Origin: Alteromonas sp. BL110
GTDB taxonomy: Bacteria; Pseudomonadota; Gammaproteobacteria; Enterobacterales; Alteromonadaceae
Length of the DNA stretch: 64,000 nucleotides
NCBI RefSeq assembly: GCF_003443615.1
Contig: NZ_CP031967.1
Coordinates: 1,488,001 to 1,552,000 of the forward strand
Reading direction: 5' to 3'
Every line of letters begins with the position of its first letter. Position 1 is the stretch's first letter. This document shows positions 16,839-26,313 of the stretch, piece by piece. The position numbers were made by a program, and so were the translations under genes. The notes under the pieces were generated by a model, which saw only the letters and a list, made by a program, of their open reading frames with translations, searched no databases and was not told the origin of the DNA.

Positions 16839-18197
16839 ATGCATGTACATATTTTAGGCATTTGTGGAAGTTTTATGGGTGGCATCGCTGCCATTGCGAA
16901 AGCACTCGGCCACAAGGTTACAGGGTCTGATAAAAACGTTTATCCCCCTATGAGTACCCAACTGGAGGCACTAGGCATCGAACTGACCGAAGGCTATTGC
17001 GAGAGCCAGTTTGATCCAGCTCCAGATATGGTAGTTATTGGTAACGCCATGTCGCGCGGCAACCCGGCAGTAGAGTACGTATTAAATCGTAACTTACCTT
17101 ACACCAGCGGCCCGCAATGGTTACTTGACAACCTACTCAAAGATCGTTGGGTAATTGGTCTATCTGGTACCCACGGTAAAACAACAACCAGCAGTATGGT
17201 GGCGTGGATTCTTGAACACGCAGGCCTTAACCCTGGATACTTGATCGGCGGCGTTCCAGAGAACTTTGGCGTATCGGCTCGCGTGGGTGAAAGCCCCTTT
17301 TTTGTCATAGAAGCCGACGAATACGACAGCGCATTTTTCGATAAACGTTCTAAGTTTGTACACTACCGCCCAAAAACTTTGGTTATCAATAACCTTGAGT
17401 TTGATCATGCCGATATTTTTGCAGATCTTGGAGCTATACAAACCCAGTTCCACCATTTGGTTCGCATGGTGCCAGAAAATGGGCTTATTCTTACGCCAAA
17501 CAACACACCTGCCATTGAAGATATGTTAAAGAAAGGCTGTTGGTCTTCTCGACAATCACTGGGCAAAGAGTGGCATGCTGAGCTGCTAAAGAAAGACGGC
17601 AGTGAATTCAATGTATTACATAACGGCGTTATAGCCGGAACCGTAACCTGGTCACTTGTAGGTCAGCACAACGTAGACAATGCCCTTATGGCAATAGCAG
17701 CAGCCCACCATGCAGGCGTTACGTTAACCGACGCGATAGCAGCGCTTTCATTTTTCAAAAATGTTAAGCGCCGCATGGAAGTCAAGGGCGAAGTCAACGG
17801 CATCACGCTTTATGATGACTTTGCACACCACCCTACCGCAATAGCAACTACACTGGATGGACTGCGCAAAAAAGTGGGCAATGCACGTATTTTGGCTGTG
17901 CTAGAGCCGCGCTCGAATACCATGAAAATGGGTGTACACAAAGATACGCTGGCTAATTCGTGGCAAAAAGCCGATGAGGTGTACCTTTATGAACCTGAAG
18001 GCATGGACTGGTCATTAGTCGATTCAGTAGCGCACAGCAGTGCGCCTACTCACTGTTTCAGAGATGTAGCGAAGATCGTTCAAGACGTTTGCAACGTAGC
18101 ACAACCGGGCGATCATATTCTTGTAATGAGTAACGGCGGTTTCGAAGGCATCCACAGCCGTATTCTCGACGCTTTAAAAATGAAGTCCAAACTTTAA
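16839..18197 (+). CDS. mpl: UDP-MurNAc:L-Ala-gamma-D-Glu-meso-DAP ligase
   Basis: The murein-recycling ligase that joins recovered tripeptide to UDP-MurNAc in the cytoplasm. It has 452 aa from [15 protein letters not shown]; an ATG eight codons upstream is less consistent with the family start. It is of the Mur-ligase family: N-terminal Rossmann domain ([13 protein letters not shown]), ATP-binding GTHGKTTT at 110-117, [31 protein letters not shown], and the C-terminal [11 protein letters not shown] and [12 protein letters not shown]. All match E. coli Mpl closely. It is followed by ubiX after 64 bp on the same strand, possibly co-transcribed. Confidence 0.97.
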   Translation: MHVHILGICGSFMGGIAAIAKALGHKVTGSDKNVYPPMSTQLEALGIELTEGYCESQFDPAPDMVVIGNAMSRGNPAVEYVLNRNLPYTSGPQWLLDNLLKDRWVIGLSGTHGKTTTSSMVAWILEHAGLNPGYLIGGVPENFGVSARVGESPFFVIEADEYDSAFFDKRSKFVHYRPKTLVINNLEFDHADIFADLGAIQTQFHHLVRMVPENGLILTPNNTPAIEDMLKKGCWSSRQSLGKEWHAELLKKDGSEFNVLHNGVIAGTVTWSLVGQHNVDNALMAIAAAHHAGVTLTDAIAALSFFKNVKRRMEVKGEVNGITLYDDFAHHPTAIATTLDGLRKKVGNARILAVLEPRSNTMKMGVHKDTLANSWQKADEVYLYEPEGMDWSLVDSVAHSSAPTHCFRDVAKIVQDVCNVAQPGDHILVMSNGGFEGIHSRILDALKMKSKL

Positions 18198-18261
18198 AAA
18201 TAAAAACGACGTTATATTCGATAGGCAAGCCGCAAGGCTGGTTATCTACAGAGGCTATAAA

Positions 18262-18894
18262 ATGAAACACGACAAGCAAGTTACGCTTGCTATTACAGGT
18301 GCATCTGGCGCACCTTATGCTCTAACACTGCTGCAATCGCTGGTTAATGCAGACTATCAAGTTTACGTACTTATTTCTTCAGCGGCCAAGGTGGTATTTG
18401 CCACTGAAGAGAACGTAAAAATACCGGGCCGCCCCGAAGACGCAGCGGCGTTTTTTACCGAGCATTGCGGTGCTAAACCAGACCAAATAAAAGTGTTTGG
18501 AAAAGAAGAGTGGTTTTCACCAGTAGCTTCAGGCTCGGCTGCGCCGGCTAAAATGGTGGTATGTCCATGCTCTACAGGCACCCTTTCGGCGATTAGTATT
18601 GGCGCAAGCGACAACCTTATTGAGCGTGCAGCTGATGTGGTATTAAAGGAACGGGGCCAACTTATTTTGGTGCCACGTGAAATGCCGCTTTCTTCTATTC
18701 ATTTAGAAAATATGCTCAAGCTTTCGCAAATGGGCGCTACTATTATGCCTGCTGCGCCAGGCTTTTATCACAACCCTAAAACTATCGATGATTTGGTGGA
18801 TTTTGTTGTGGCCCGCATACTAGACCACCTAGGTATTGAGCAGTCTCTTGTCGCAAGATGGGGCTATCAGTCTTCTAAACATTCTGAGGATTAA
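18262..18894 (+). CDS. ubiX: flavin prenyltransferase UbiX
   Basis: Makes the prenylated FMN cofactor needed by the decarboxylase UbiD in ubiquinone biosynthesis. It has 210 aa. The N-terminal phosphate/flavin loop [14 protein letters not shown], the middle [22 protein letters not shown] and the region [26 protein letters not shown] are diagnostic. Its stop is followed after two bases by the nuclease start, so the two are translated from one mRNA. Confidence 0.95.
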   Translation: MKHDKQVTLAITGASGAPYALTLLQSLVNADYQVYVLISSAAKVVFATEENVKIPGRPEDAAAFFTEHCGAKPDQIKVFGKEEWFSPVASGSAAPAKMVVCPCSTGTLSAISIGASDNLIERAADVVLKERGQLILVPREMPLSSIHLENMLKLSQMGATIMPAAPGFYHNPKTIDDLVDFVVARILDHLGIEQSLVARWGYQSSKHSED

Positions 18895-18896
18895 TT

Positions 18897-19706
18897 ATGT
18901 TCGCATTTGCAAACAAGATTTGCGCAGTAGCGCTGAGCACACTATTTACGTTGTGCGTTGCCTCACCTGCCTTTGGCTGGGGACAAACAGGTCATAGAAT
19001 AACGGGCGCTATTGCCCAACAGTATTTAAGCCCCCTTTCTCAGGCGGCGCTTATGGATTTACTGCCATATGGTTCGCTGGCTGAAGCTTCTACCCATGCT
19101 GATGAAATGCGTTCTAACCCCAGCGAATTTTGGCAAAAAACGGCTAGTCCTTGGCACTATGTATCTGTGCCTAAAGGTAAAACTTATGAAGAAGTGGGTG
19201 CACCAAAGCAAGGTGATGCAGTCACCGCGTTAAAACAATTCACTGAAACTTTAAAAAACGACACCGCCAGTATTGAAGAGAAGCGCCTAGCGCTTCAGTT
19301 TATCGTGCATATTATTGGCGACCTGCATCAACCACTGCACGCTGGAAACGGCACTGACCGTGGTGGTAACGATGTAAAAGTACGCTTTTTCTGGCAAGAC
19401 TCTAACTTGCACCGAGTGTGGGATTCACAAATGCTAGATCAACGCGACTTGTCGTACTCTGAGTGGACTGAATGGCTTACTCAAACCATTACCTCAAAAG
19501 ACATTCGCAGCTGGGCAACTACCGACCCTATGGTGTGGATTGAGGAAAGCACCGCTATTCGCGATACCATTTATCCAGATGACGCAAATAACATGAGCTA
19601 TGACTACTTATACAATCATCTGCCTACTGCTAAAAAGCGTTTGCAGATGGCCGGTATTCGCATCGCTATGTATTTAAACCAAGTGTTTGAAGAAGCGAAC
19701 AAGTAG
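18897..19706 (+). CDS. secreted S1/P1-type zinc nuclease
   Basis: A 269-aa exported phosphodiesterase that degrades single-stranded DNA and RNA. The signal peptide should be cleaved after FG, leaving Trp28 as the mature N terminus, which is itself a zinc ligand in this family (WGQTGHRITG, with His33). Further ligands are visible in STHADEM, IIGDLHQPLHAGNG and NLHRVWDSQM, giving the full trinuclear zinc set. Length agrees with P1 nuclease. It starts two bases after the ubiX stop. The likely role is periplasmic or extracellular nucleic-acid breakdown for phosphate and nucleoside supply. Confidence 0.92.
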   Translation: MFAFANKICAVALSTLFTLCVASPAFGWGQTGHRITGAIAQQYLSPLSQAALMDLLPYGSLAEASTHADEMRSNPSEFWQKTASPWHYVSVPKGKTYEEVGAPKQGDAVTALKQFTETLKNDTASIEEKRLALQFIVHIIGDLHQPLHAGNGTDRGGNDVKVRFFWQDSNLHRVWDSQMLDQRDLSYSEWTEWLTQTITSKDIRSWATTDPMVWIEESTAIRDTIYPDDANNMSYDYLYNHLPTAKKRLQMAGIRIAMYLNQVFEEANK

Positions 19707-19802
19707 TTTTTAAGTAACATCTGCAACCATTCGCAGTTGTTTCAAAGCTGATCAATTAGTCTTATTGGTGCTATCGGAAACCCCGCTAATATTAAAAACA
19801 CA

Positions 19803-19829
19803 AACGGAGGCCCTACGCCTCCGTTTTTT
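19803..19829 (+). terminator. Rho-independent terminator of the ubiX-nuclease unit
   Basis: The perfect stem AACGGAGGC / GCCTCCGTT (19803-19811 and 19817-19825) with a 5-base loop is followed by six T residues. It lies about 100 bp past the nuclease stop. Confidence 0.92.
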
Positions 19830-19874
19830 CATGTCTTCTCAAAGCAAGTGGTAGCTTCTGTTTATCGTTTAGCT

Positions 19875-20360
19875 TTAATCTAAATCTAGCGGCTCAGGAG
19901 ATAGAATAACACCCGTGCTATCAGCATATAGGTGGTCTTCAGGTAAAAACGTAACGCCACCAAAGTTAACCGGCACGTCAACTTCACCAATGCTTTCACA
20001 CTCGGCATTTACTGGAATTGCTGCTACGGCTAATACGCCAATATCAAGTTCGGCAAGGCTATCGACTTCACGTACGCTACCGTAAATTACAACCCCTTCC
20101 CAATCGTTATCAATAGCAATTTGAGCAGATGATGCATCAAACAATGCGCGACGACTTGAGCCCCCGCCATCTATCAGCAGTACTTTACCCGCACCAGGCT
20201 GAGCAAGCACGCGGTCGATAAGGCCTCGGTCTTCAAAACATTTAACGGTGGTAATCTCGCCACCAAAAGAATAACGACCACCAAAGCTTGCGAAAATCGG
20301 ATCTACTACGTCTACGCTGTCAGCAAACAAGTCGCATAATTCAGATGTGTTGTATTCCAT
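19875..20360 (-). CDS. rraA: ribonuclease E activity regulator
   Basis: A trimeric protein inhibitor of RNase E that changes mRNA decay. The length of 161 aa equals E. coli RraA. Landmarks are [23 protein letters not shown] at the N terminus, [28 protein letters not shown] and [19 protein letters not shown]. Members of this fold resemble DHDPS-like aldolases, but the sequence follows RraA rather than the HMG aldolase branch. It stands alone and is convergent with the nuclease gene. Confidence 0.93.
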   Translation of the reverse strand: MEYNTSELCDLFADSVDVVDPIFASFGGRYSFGGEITTVKCFEDRGLIDRVLAQPGAGKVLLIDGGGSSRRALFDASSAQIAIDNDWEGVVIYGSVREVDSLAELDIGVLAVAAIPVNAECESIGEVDVPVNFGGVTFLPEDHLYADSTGVILSPEPLDLD

Positions 20361-20722
20361 TATTTTGCCTTACTAAAGTTGAGAAGCATTGAAGCTCTAT
20401 GCTCGTTAGACCTAGCATAGCATTTATTCCGATGATGCAAATGGTTGATTTAGCGCGTTTCATCAAATTTTTATGTTTTGTTAAAAAAGCAGTGATTCAG
20501 CGCAGAACGCTCTTAGTTGAGCACGTATTTTGCTTCATGCATTTAGCTGAGATTCATTTGCTAAAAAATTTTGTTTATTAACCACTTTCCCCGTATGTGC
20601 AAAGGGTACAGTGCTAAAAATGGAAATCACGTTAGTTGTCAAAAAAGTTTCTTTTTTCCGTCACCCACTGGTCACAGACGCACTTTAGCCTGTGCAGTAA
20701 TTAACCGATAGGGGACAAGGCG
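20361..20722. other. rraA upstream/PAP2 upstream region
   Basis: This 362-bp divergent gap includes a perfect inverted repeat CTATGCT (20397-20403) and AGCATAG (20414-20420) with a 10-base spacer, 37 bp upstream of rraA, which could be an operator. A 60-codon open frame at 20399-20581 is very hydrophobic and lacks a ribosome site, so it is not called. T-rich sequence near 20640-20660 (TTGTCAAAAAAG) may be part of the PAP2 promoter. Confidence 0.35.
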
Positions 20723-21241
20723 ATGTTGATGAAATCCTTGACCAAATACGACACTGACTTATTTTATCGCCTCTACAAACTGACGCAAAAAAGAAACTGC
20801 AGAAGTATTGTATGGCTGTCGAAAACAGGTGACGGATACTTATACTTTGTTATCGGTATGCTGCTTTGGGCTTTTGAGCCAGAGCACGGTGAGCTTTTCC
20901 TTTACACAGCGCTGATGGCATATGCGCTGGAATTACCCATCTATGTGCTGCTTAAGAAAATGTTCAAGCGCCCTCGCCCTTGCGATTTTCTAATGAATTT
21001 AACAGCACATGTCACCCCATCTGATAAGTTTTCCCTTCCTTCGGGTCATACTGCTGCTGCCACACTAATGGCTTGTATAGTCGCGCACTATTATCCTCCA
21101 TTTGCCTTACTTGCCTACAGCTGGGCAGCACTTATTGGGTTATCGCGCGTGCTTCTAGGCGTACACTATCCTTCTGATGTGGTCGCAGGGTCATTGCTAG
21201 GCGTAACAATTGCGACATTAAGCATTTCAATTCTGGGGTAG
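20723..21241 (+). CDS. PAP2-family membrane phosphatase
   Basis: A 172-aa integral membrane lipid phosphatase. The three phosphatase motifs are present: KKMFKRPRPCD, SLPSGHTAAA and SRVLLGVHYPSDVVAGS. Several hydrophobic helices surround them. It likely dephosphorylates a lipid pyrophosphate such as undecaprenyl pyrophosphate, or phosphatidate or phosphatidylglycerol phosphate. It starts at an ATG after AGGGGACAAGG. Its stop lies one base before the start of the glycosyltransferase gene, so the two are translationally coupled and may act on one lipid-linked glycan. Confidence 0.9.
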   Translation: MLMKSLTKYDTDLFYRLYKLTQKRNCRSIVWLSKTGDGYLYFVIGMLLWAFEPEHGELFLYTALMAYALELPIYVLLKKMFKRPRPCDFLMNLTAHVTPSDKFSLPSGHTAAATLMACIVAHYYPPFALLAYSWAALIGLSRVLLGVHYPSDVVAGSLLGVTIATLSISILG

Positions 21242-21242
21242 C

Positions 21243-22310
21243 ATGAAACTATTGTATGGTGTGCAAGGCACAGGTAACGGACATATTGCCCGAGCACGAA
21301 TTATGGCTGCGGCGCTGGCGAAACGAGACGACATTAGCGTTGATTTTGTGTTTACCGGTCGCGCCCCAGAAAAATATTTTGATATGGAAGTGTTTGGGAA
21401 ATACCAAACATACAAGGGGCTGAGCTTTATTACCAAAAGCGGGCGCGTAGACAAATGGTCTACCGTTAAAGACGCGAACCTTCGCCAGCTCAATAAGGAT
21501 ATAAAAGCATTCGATACACGCGGCTACGATTTGCTGGTTAATGACTTTGAACCCGTTACGGCATGGGCAGCAAAACAGCAGGGATTAAAGTCTATCTCCA
21601 TAAGCCATCAAGCGGCTTTTACCTATAATGTACCTAAAAGTGGCCATACCATTTTTGATAGCTTGATAATGAAGCTATTCGCGCCTACCGACCTTCAGTT
21701 AGGTGTACACTGGTATCATTTTAATCAGCCTATCATCCCGCCTTTCGTTTCAGAAAAACCCGTTGTGTCTTCCGGTAATGGCCACGTTTTGGTTTACTTG
21801 CCTTTTGAAGATATCGAAGATATTCAACAAATGCTTGAGCCGCTGAGCGATCAGGTATTCGAATGCTTTCATCCGAACATCGATGAAGCGAAAGAAATGG
21901 GTCATATCCATTGGCACCCAACCTCTAAAAAGCACTTTCAAAAAGCGCTACAACATGCCAGTGGCGTAATTGCTAATGGCGGCTTTGAGCTATCAAGCGA
22001 AGCACTTCAACTAGGCAAAAAGCTACTCATTAAGCCGTTACACGGGCAGTTTGAGCAGCTATCCAATGTGTTAACCCTCAACAAATTGGATTTATGCCAG
22101 ACCCTGTTTCAACTTGATACCGATATTGTGGAAGAATGGCTCGAGGCGCCTGAAAACGAAGCTATTGCCTTTCCAGACAACCCGAATATCCTTATTGACT
22201 GGCTTAAAAATAAAGACTTTTCTGATACCAAAAGCCTGTGCGATACGCTTTGGAAAAACGTTCAATACGGCGATAAAACACAAGAACGATTATTGGCTCT
22301 TGCAATTTAA
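21243..22310 (+). CDS. MJ1255/VC2487-type glycosyltransferase
   Basis: A 355-aa GT-B enzyme of the family known as MJ1255 (TIGR00661), related to GT28 MurG-like transferases. The N terminus MKLLYGVQGTGNGHIARAR has the glycine-rich acceptor loop, and the C-terminal GVIANGGFELSSEALQLGKK plus HGQFEQLSN form the nucleotide-sugar site. It has no signal or membrane helix, so it should act at the inner face of the membrane. It begins one base after the PAP2 stop. The acceptor and donor are unknown; a glycolipid is a reasonable guess from the pairing. Confidence 0.85.
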   Translation: MKLLYGVQGTGNGHIARARIMAAALAKRDDISVDFVFTGRAPEKYFDMEVFGKYQTYKGLSFITKSGRVDKWSTVKDANLRQLNKDIKAFDTRGYDLLVNDFEPVTAWAAKQQGLKSISISHQAAFTYNVPKSGHTIFDSLIMKLFAPTDLQLGVHWYHFNQPIIPPFVSEKPVVSSGNGHVLVYLPFEDIEDIQQMLEPLSDQVFECFHPNIDEAKEMGHIHWHPTSKKHFQKALQHASGVIANGGFELSSEALQLGKKLLIKPLHGQFEQLSNVLTLNKLDLCQTLFQLDTDIVEEWLEAPENEAIAFPDNPNILIDWLKNKDFSDTKSLCDTLWKNVQYGDKTQERLLALAI

Positions 22311-22361
22311 CACCGCAATGCGATGATAGCGGCATTTGTCGTATTCTTTGCGGGATTTTTC

Positions 22362-22559
22362 GTGCTTAAAAAGTCAGTTGTTTTCTTGTTAACGTTCACA
22401 GCATTATGTGGCTGTGGTTATAAAGGGGCGCTCTATATTCCTGACGCGCCTGCACAAAACACCTCTACTGAACCAACGTCTTCTGAAAATGCAGAAGTCG
22501 ATGCTTCGACAAGTGCCAATACCCCTTCCCCCGCAACTACTTCTGGAGAGCTGAACTAG
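22362..22559 (+). CDS. lptM: LPS translocon maturation chaperone LptM (YifL-like)
   Basis: A 65-aa lipoprotein reading MLKKSVVFLLTFTALCGCGYKG from a GTG start at 22362; GGGA lies upstream, KK then heads the signal peptide, and the length matches E. coli LptM (67 aa). An ATG 13 codons upstream would give an odd hydrophobic extension. The lipobox LCGC puts the lipidated Cys at 18, followed by GYKGALYIPDAP, the hallmark GxKGxLYxP of LptM, which assists LptD/LptE assembly. The rest is a Ser/Thr/Ala-rich tail. The last base of its stop is the first base of the lysA start. Confidence 0.85.
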   Translation: MLKKSVVFLLTFTALCGCGYKGALYIPDAPAQNTSTEPTSSENAEVDASTSANTPSPATTSGELN

Positions 22560-23809
22560 TGGATTTTTTCGCCTACAGCCAAGGTCAGCTGCACGCTGAA
22601 CAAGTGGCTGTTTCTGATATTGCAGCCCAGCACGGAACGCCGGTTTATATTTACTCACGCGCTACGTTAGAGCGCCATTGGCACGCTTTTAATGATGCTA
22701 TCGGTGAACACCCTCACCTTGTGTGTTATGCAGTAAAAGCTAACTCAAACATTGGTGTGTTGAGTGTTTTAGCGAAGTTAGGCTCAGGCTTTGACATCGT
22801 TTCAGCGGGTGAACTCGCCCGAGTAATCGAAGCCGGTGGTGACGCGAGCAAAGTCGTATTTTCAGGCGTAGGCAAAAAACACGACGAAATTCGCTATGCG
22901 CTAGAGCAAGGCATTATGTGCTTTAACGTAGAATCAGAGCCAGAACTTCATCGCATCAACCAAGTGGCTGGTGAAATGGGCGTACAAGCCCCTATTTCAC
23001 TACGCATAAACCCTGACGTTGACGCCAAAACTCACCCATACATTTCTACGGGTTTGAAGGCCAACAAATTTGGTATTGCTCGTGAGCGCGCACTTGCTAC
23101 CTATGAATTAGCTGCATCGCTACCTCATTTAAATGTGGTTGGCATGGACTGTCACATAGGCTCACAGCTCACCGAAATTGGCCCTTTTGTCGATGCATTA
23201 GAGCGCTTACTTCTGCTTATTGATGAACTGGCTGAGCGCAACATTATTATTGAGCACTTAGATGTTGGTGGTGGTCTTGGCGTAACTTATAACGATGAAC
23301 AACCGCCTCATCCTAAAGCTTACGCGCAAGCCATGGCGGAAAAAATGGTAGGTCGTGAAAACCTCAAGCTTATTCTTGAGCCTGGCCGAGCTATTGCAGC
23401 TAACGCGGGTATTTTGGTCACTGAAGTCGAATTTATAAAAGAAGGTGAAGAGAAGAGCTTTGCCATTGTTGATGCCGCAATGAACGATTTATTGCGCCCC
23501 GCGCTTTACTCTGCATGGCAAAATATTATTCCTGTAAGAGAAGGAAGTACGGCAACGCCACGCACCTATGATGTTGTAGGGCCTGTTTGCGAAACCGGTG
23601 ACTTTATAGGAAAAGATCGAGAATTAGCTATTGAGCCAACCGACTTACTTGCGGTTCGCAGCGCCGGTGCCTATGGTTTTGTAATGGCGTCAAACTACAA
23701 TAGCCGCTGTCGTCCAGCGGAAATTATGGTAGACGGTGACAAAGCAATTGTGGTTCGCGAAAGAGAAAAACAAAAAGATCTCTGGCAAGGTGAGTACAAA
23801 CTTCCGTAA
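22559..23809 (+). CDS. lysA: diaminopimelate decarboxylase
   Basis: The final step of lysine synthesis, meso-DAP to L-lysine, in the cytosol. It has 416 aa. The PLP-binding Lys60 is in CYAVKANSN; HIGSQL, GGGLGV and EPGRAI bind phosphate and substrate, and the active-site Cys-Glu pair is in GPVCETGDF. It starts at a GTG that overlaps the lptM stop by one base, giving translational coupling. It precedes dapF, so the two DAP-consuming and DAP-forming steps sit together. Confidence 0.97.
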   Translation: MDFFAYSQGQLHAEQVAVSDIAAQHGTPVYIYSRATLERHWHAFNDAIGEHPHLVCYAVKANSNIGVLSVLAKLGSGFDIVSAGELARVIEAGGDASKVVFSGVGKKHDEIRYALEQGIMCFNVESEPELHRINQVAGEMGVQAPISLRINPDVDAKTHPYISTGLKANKFGIARERALATYELAASLPHLNVVGMDCHIGSQLTEIGPFVDALERLLLLIDELAERNIIIEHLDVGGGLGVTYNDEQPPHPKAYAQAMAEKMVGRENLKLILEPGRAIAANAGILVTEVEFIKEGEEKSFAIVDAAMNDLLRPALYSAWQNIIPVREGSTATPRTYDVVGPVCETGDFIGKDRELAIEPTDLLAVRSAGAYGFVMASNYNSRCRPAEIMVDGDKAIVVREREKQKDLWQGEYKLP

Positions 23810-23844
23810 ACTAGAGACAAACTAACAAGATAGATGCGCGTTTA

Positions 23845-24675
23845 ATGCAGGTTCAATTTTCTAAAATGCACGGCTTGGGTAACGATTTCATGGTTATTGA
23901 TAACGTTACTCAAAACGTCTTTTTCTCTAAAGAGAAAATTCAGCAATTAGCTAACCGAAACTTCGGTATTGGCTTCGACCAGCTGTTGATGGTAGAACCG
24001 CCATACGACCCTGAACAAGATTTCCACTATCGCATATTCAATGCTGACGGATCAGAAGTAGAACAGTGCGGCAATGGCGCCCGTTGTTTTGCACGTTTTG
24101 TTAAGCAAAAAGGCCTTATAAATCGCAATAAGATCGTAGTAAGCACCAAAGCAGGCAAGATGGTGCTATATCTAGAGAAAGACGGCCAAGTGACCGTTAA
24201 TATGGGCAAACCTGAGTTTGAGCCTGCGAATATTCCGCTTACAGCTAATAAACAAGAGAATACGTATATTTTGCGTGTGGGCGAACGCACCTTATTTATT
24301 GGGTCAGCATCTATGGGCAACCCCCATTGCGTAATGGAAGTTGACGATGTGAATACGGCCAATGTAGCCGAAATTGGTCCGCTTGTTGAAAAGCACGAAC
24401 GCTTTCCCGAAGGCGTAAACGTGGGCTTTATGCAAATTATCAACGACTCGCATATTAAACTTCGCGTATTTGAGCGAGGTTCAGGTGAAACCCTAGCCTG
24501 TGGTAGTGGTGCATGTGCAGCAGTTGCAATTGGCCAAATACAGGGTAAATTAAGCAAAGACGTACGGGTAGATTTGCCCGGAGGCAGTTTACGTATACGC
24601 TGGCCAGGACCAGATAACGTGTTAAAAATGACAGGACCTGCCGAACACGTATATGATGGACATATAAACTTATGA
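23845..24675 (+). CDS. dapF: diaminopimelate epimerase
   Basis: Converts LL-DAP to meso-DAP for lysine and peptidoglycan. It has 276 aa, two pseudo-symmetric halves. The two catalytic cysteines are Cys75 in [11 protein letters not shown] and Cys219 in [10 protein letters not shown]. The N terminus [16 protein letters not shown] is canonical. It overlaps the next gene by four bases (ATGA-type), as in the E. coli dapF-yigA-xerC order. Confidence 0.97.
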   Translation: MQVQFSKMHGLGNDFMVIDNVTQNVFFSKEKIQQLANRNFGIGFDQLLMVEPPYDPEQDFHYRIFNADGSEVEQCGNGARCFARFVKQKGLINRNKIVVSTKAGKMVLYLEKDGQVTVNMGKPEFEPANIPLTANKQENTYILRVGERTLFIGSASMGNPHCVMEVDDVNTANVAEIGPLVEKHERFPEGVNVGFMQIINDSHIKLRVFERGSGETLACGSGACAAVAIGQIQGKLSKDVRVDLPGGSLRIRWPGPDNVLKMTGPAEHVYDGHINL

Positions 24676-25367
24676 GCGAAGTATCAGGGCAATCTAACGC
24701 CACGCAATTAATTGAGCCATTTGACGACACAACGGAATTGTCGAGTGCCGATGTGCGCGCGTTCTTATTACAAAACCCTGAGTTCTTTACCGAGCATGCC
24801 GACCTTCTCGAAAAAATTAAGCTTCCCCATGAGCACAAAGGCAGTGTCTCTCTTGTTGAAATTCAAAGTGAACAGTTAAGACAAAAAGTTAGACAGCTTA
24901 ACTTCAAGCTAAACCAGTTGGTGACTATCGCGAAGCAAAACGAGAAGATTTATCGCGTTTACACTGACTTAAATGTGCAGCTACTACGCTGTGAAAGCGT
25001 CGCCGAAGTACAGTTTACCTTAGAAGATGTGCTGCAAGAGCGTTTGCAATTGTCCTCTGCGGTAATCAAGAGCTTTAAAGGCCCGCACGCCATTCCTGAA
25101 CTGCAACAACGTTTGTTCACGGAAAAGCGCTTTAAAAATACCAACTTCTTCTTTGGGCGTTTGTCACAGCACGAACGTCAACTTCTCTTCGGAGAAAGTC
25201 CTGCGGAATCTGTCGCGTTAATGCTACTTGGTGATAACCGTGAGTTAGGCATTTTAGGCATCAGCAGCAGCGATGCTAGCCATTTCACACCGGATATGGA
25301 TACGCTTTTGCTACAACAGCTTCAGCAAGTCCTAAATATTATCTTACCTGAAATGATGGGATATTAA
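24672..25367 (+). CDS. DUF484 family protein (YigA-like)
   Basis: A 231-aa cytosolic protein of the DUF484 family. It reads [44 protein letters not shown] at the N terminus, then a coiled-coil stretch ([24 protein letters not shown]) and a GAF-like half with [14 protein letters not shown] and the tail [14 protein letters not shown]. Function is unknown; the gene lies between dapF and xerC in many gammaproteobacteria, as here. It overlaps dapF by four bases and ends five bases before xerC, so it is firmly in the operon. Confidence 0.9.
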   Translation: MSEVSGQSNATQLIEPFDDTTELSSADVRAFLLQNPEFFTEHADLLEKIKLPHEHKGSVSLVEIQSEQLRQKVRQLNFKLNQLVTIAKQNEKIYRVYTDLNVQLLRCESVAEVQFTLEDVLQERLQLSSAVIKSFKGPHAIPELQQRLFTEKRFKNTNFFFGRLSQHERQLLFGESPAESVALMLLGDNRELGILGISSSDASHFTPDMDTLLLQQLQQVLNIILPEMMGY

Positions 25368-25372
25368 GTGCT

Positions 25373-26293
25373 GTGTCTAGGGACGCCTTAATCAGCGAAC
25401 CTTGCCAACAATGGCTCGATAAATTTTTACTTCATTTGCAGGTAGAGCGCGGTTTATCCCTACATACCATCAAAAATTACCAGCGCCAGTTAACCGAAGT
25501 GGCAAAGCTACTTGGGCTTTATGAATGGTCTGGGCTCACGCCAAGCGATATTAAGCGCGTTATGGCCGATGCCAAAATGTCTGGGCACAGCCCACGCAGT
25601 ATTGCGCTTAGGCTATCGGCACTAAGAACCTTCTGCCAATACCTAATCGACCACCAGCAGCTATTCAGCAACCCTGTTGAGGGCATTCAAGCCCCCAAAC
25701 AGGGAAAGCCGTTACCTAAGCAGCTAAGCGTGGATGAGATGCAGCAGTTGCTTAATGCCTCGCCTCGAAGCAGTGACGACGATGAAGGCATGCAGTTACG
25801 GGATGTAGCTATGTTTGAGCTGCTATATGGCTGTGGCCTGCGCTTAAGCGAACTTACCGGGCTTAATTTATCCGACTGTTTAAAAGACGGTACGGTAAAG
25901 GTCATGGGTAAAGGGAGTAAGCAACGTATACTGCCACTAGGGCGGCACGCGCAAAAAGCACTTAACGCCTGGTTAAAAGTACGCCCCGCCTATGCATCGC
26001 CCTATGAAAGTGCAGTATTTGTAAGTAAGCGTAAAACCCGTATCTCGAATAGGCAAGTCGCAAATCGTTTGGACAAAATGGCGCAAGAACAGTGTCTATC
26101 GCAAAAAGTAAGCCCTCACAAACTGCGCCATTCTTTCGCTACCCACGTATTAGAATCCAGTGGCGATTTACGTGCGGTTCAAGAGTTGTTAGGTCACGCT
26201 AACTTATCGACAACACAAGTTTATACTCATCTCGACTTCCAGCATCTCGCCAACGTATATGATGCCGCTCATCCACGGGCGCACAAGAAATAA
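25373..26293 (+). CDS. xerC: site-specific tyrosine recombinase XerC
   Basis: Works with XerD at dif to resolve chromosome dimers at division. It has 306 aa: an N-terminal SAM-like core-binding domain, then the catalytic domain with Arg157 (CGLRLSEL), Lys in VMGKGSKQR, His249 and Arg252 (HKLR), His275 (LGHANLSTTQ) and the nucleophile Tyr284 (VYTHLD). It starts at a GTG five bases after the DUF484 stop. Its partner xerD is not in the window. Confidence 0.96.
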   Translation: MSRDALISEPCQQWLDKFLLHLQVERGLSLHTIKNYQRQLTEVAKLLGLYEWSGLTPSDIKRVMADAKMSGHSPRSIALRLSALRTFCQYLIDHQQLFSNPVEGIQAPKQGKPLPKQLSVDEMQQLLNASPRSSDDDEGMQLRDVAMFELLYGCGLRLSELTGLNLSDCLKDGTVKVMGKGSKQRILPLGRHAQKALNAWLKVRPAYASPYESAVFVSKRKTRISNRQVANRLDKMAQEQCLSQKVSPHKLRHSFATHVLESSGDLRAVQELLGHANLSTTQVYTHLDFQHLANVYDAAHPRAHKK

Positions 26294-26313
26294 AGCTAAC
26301 CTAAGGTTTCACC

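Noticed and set aside
20399..20581. A 60-codon open frame upstream of the PAP2 gene
   Set aside because: Very hydrophobic, no ribosome site, and it overlaps an inverted repeat in the rraA leader; likely chance.
24027..24557. A 176-codon open frame opposite dapF
   Set aside because: It lies wholly inside an intact conserved gene and its composition (Ser/Pro/Thr-rich) is that of an antisense shadow.
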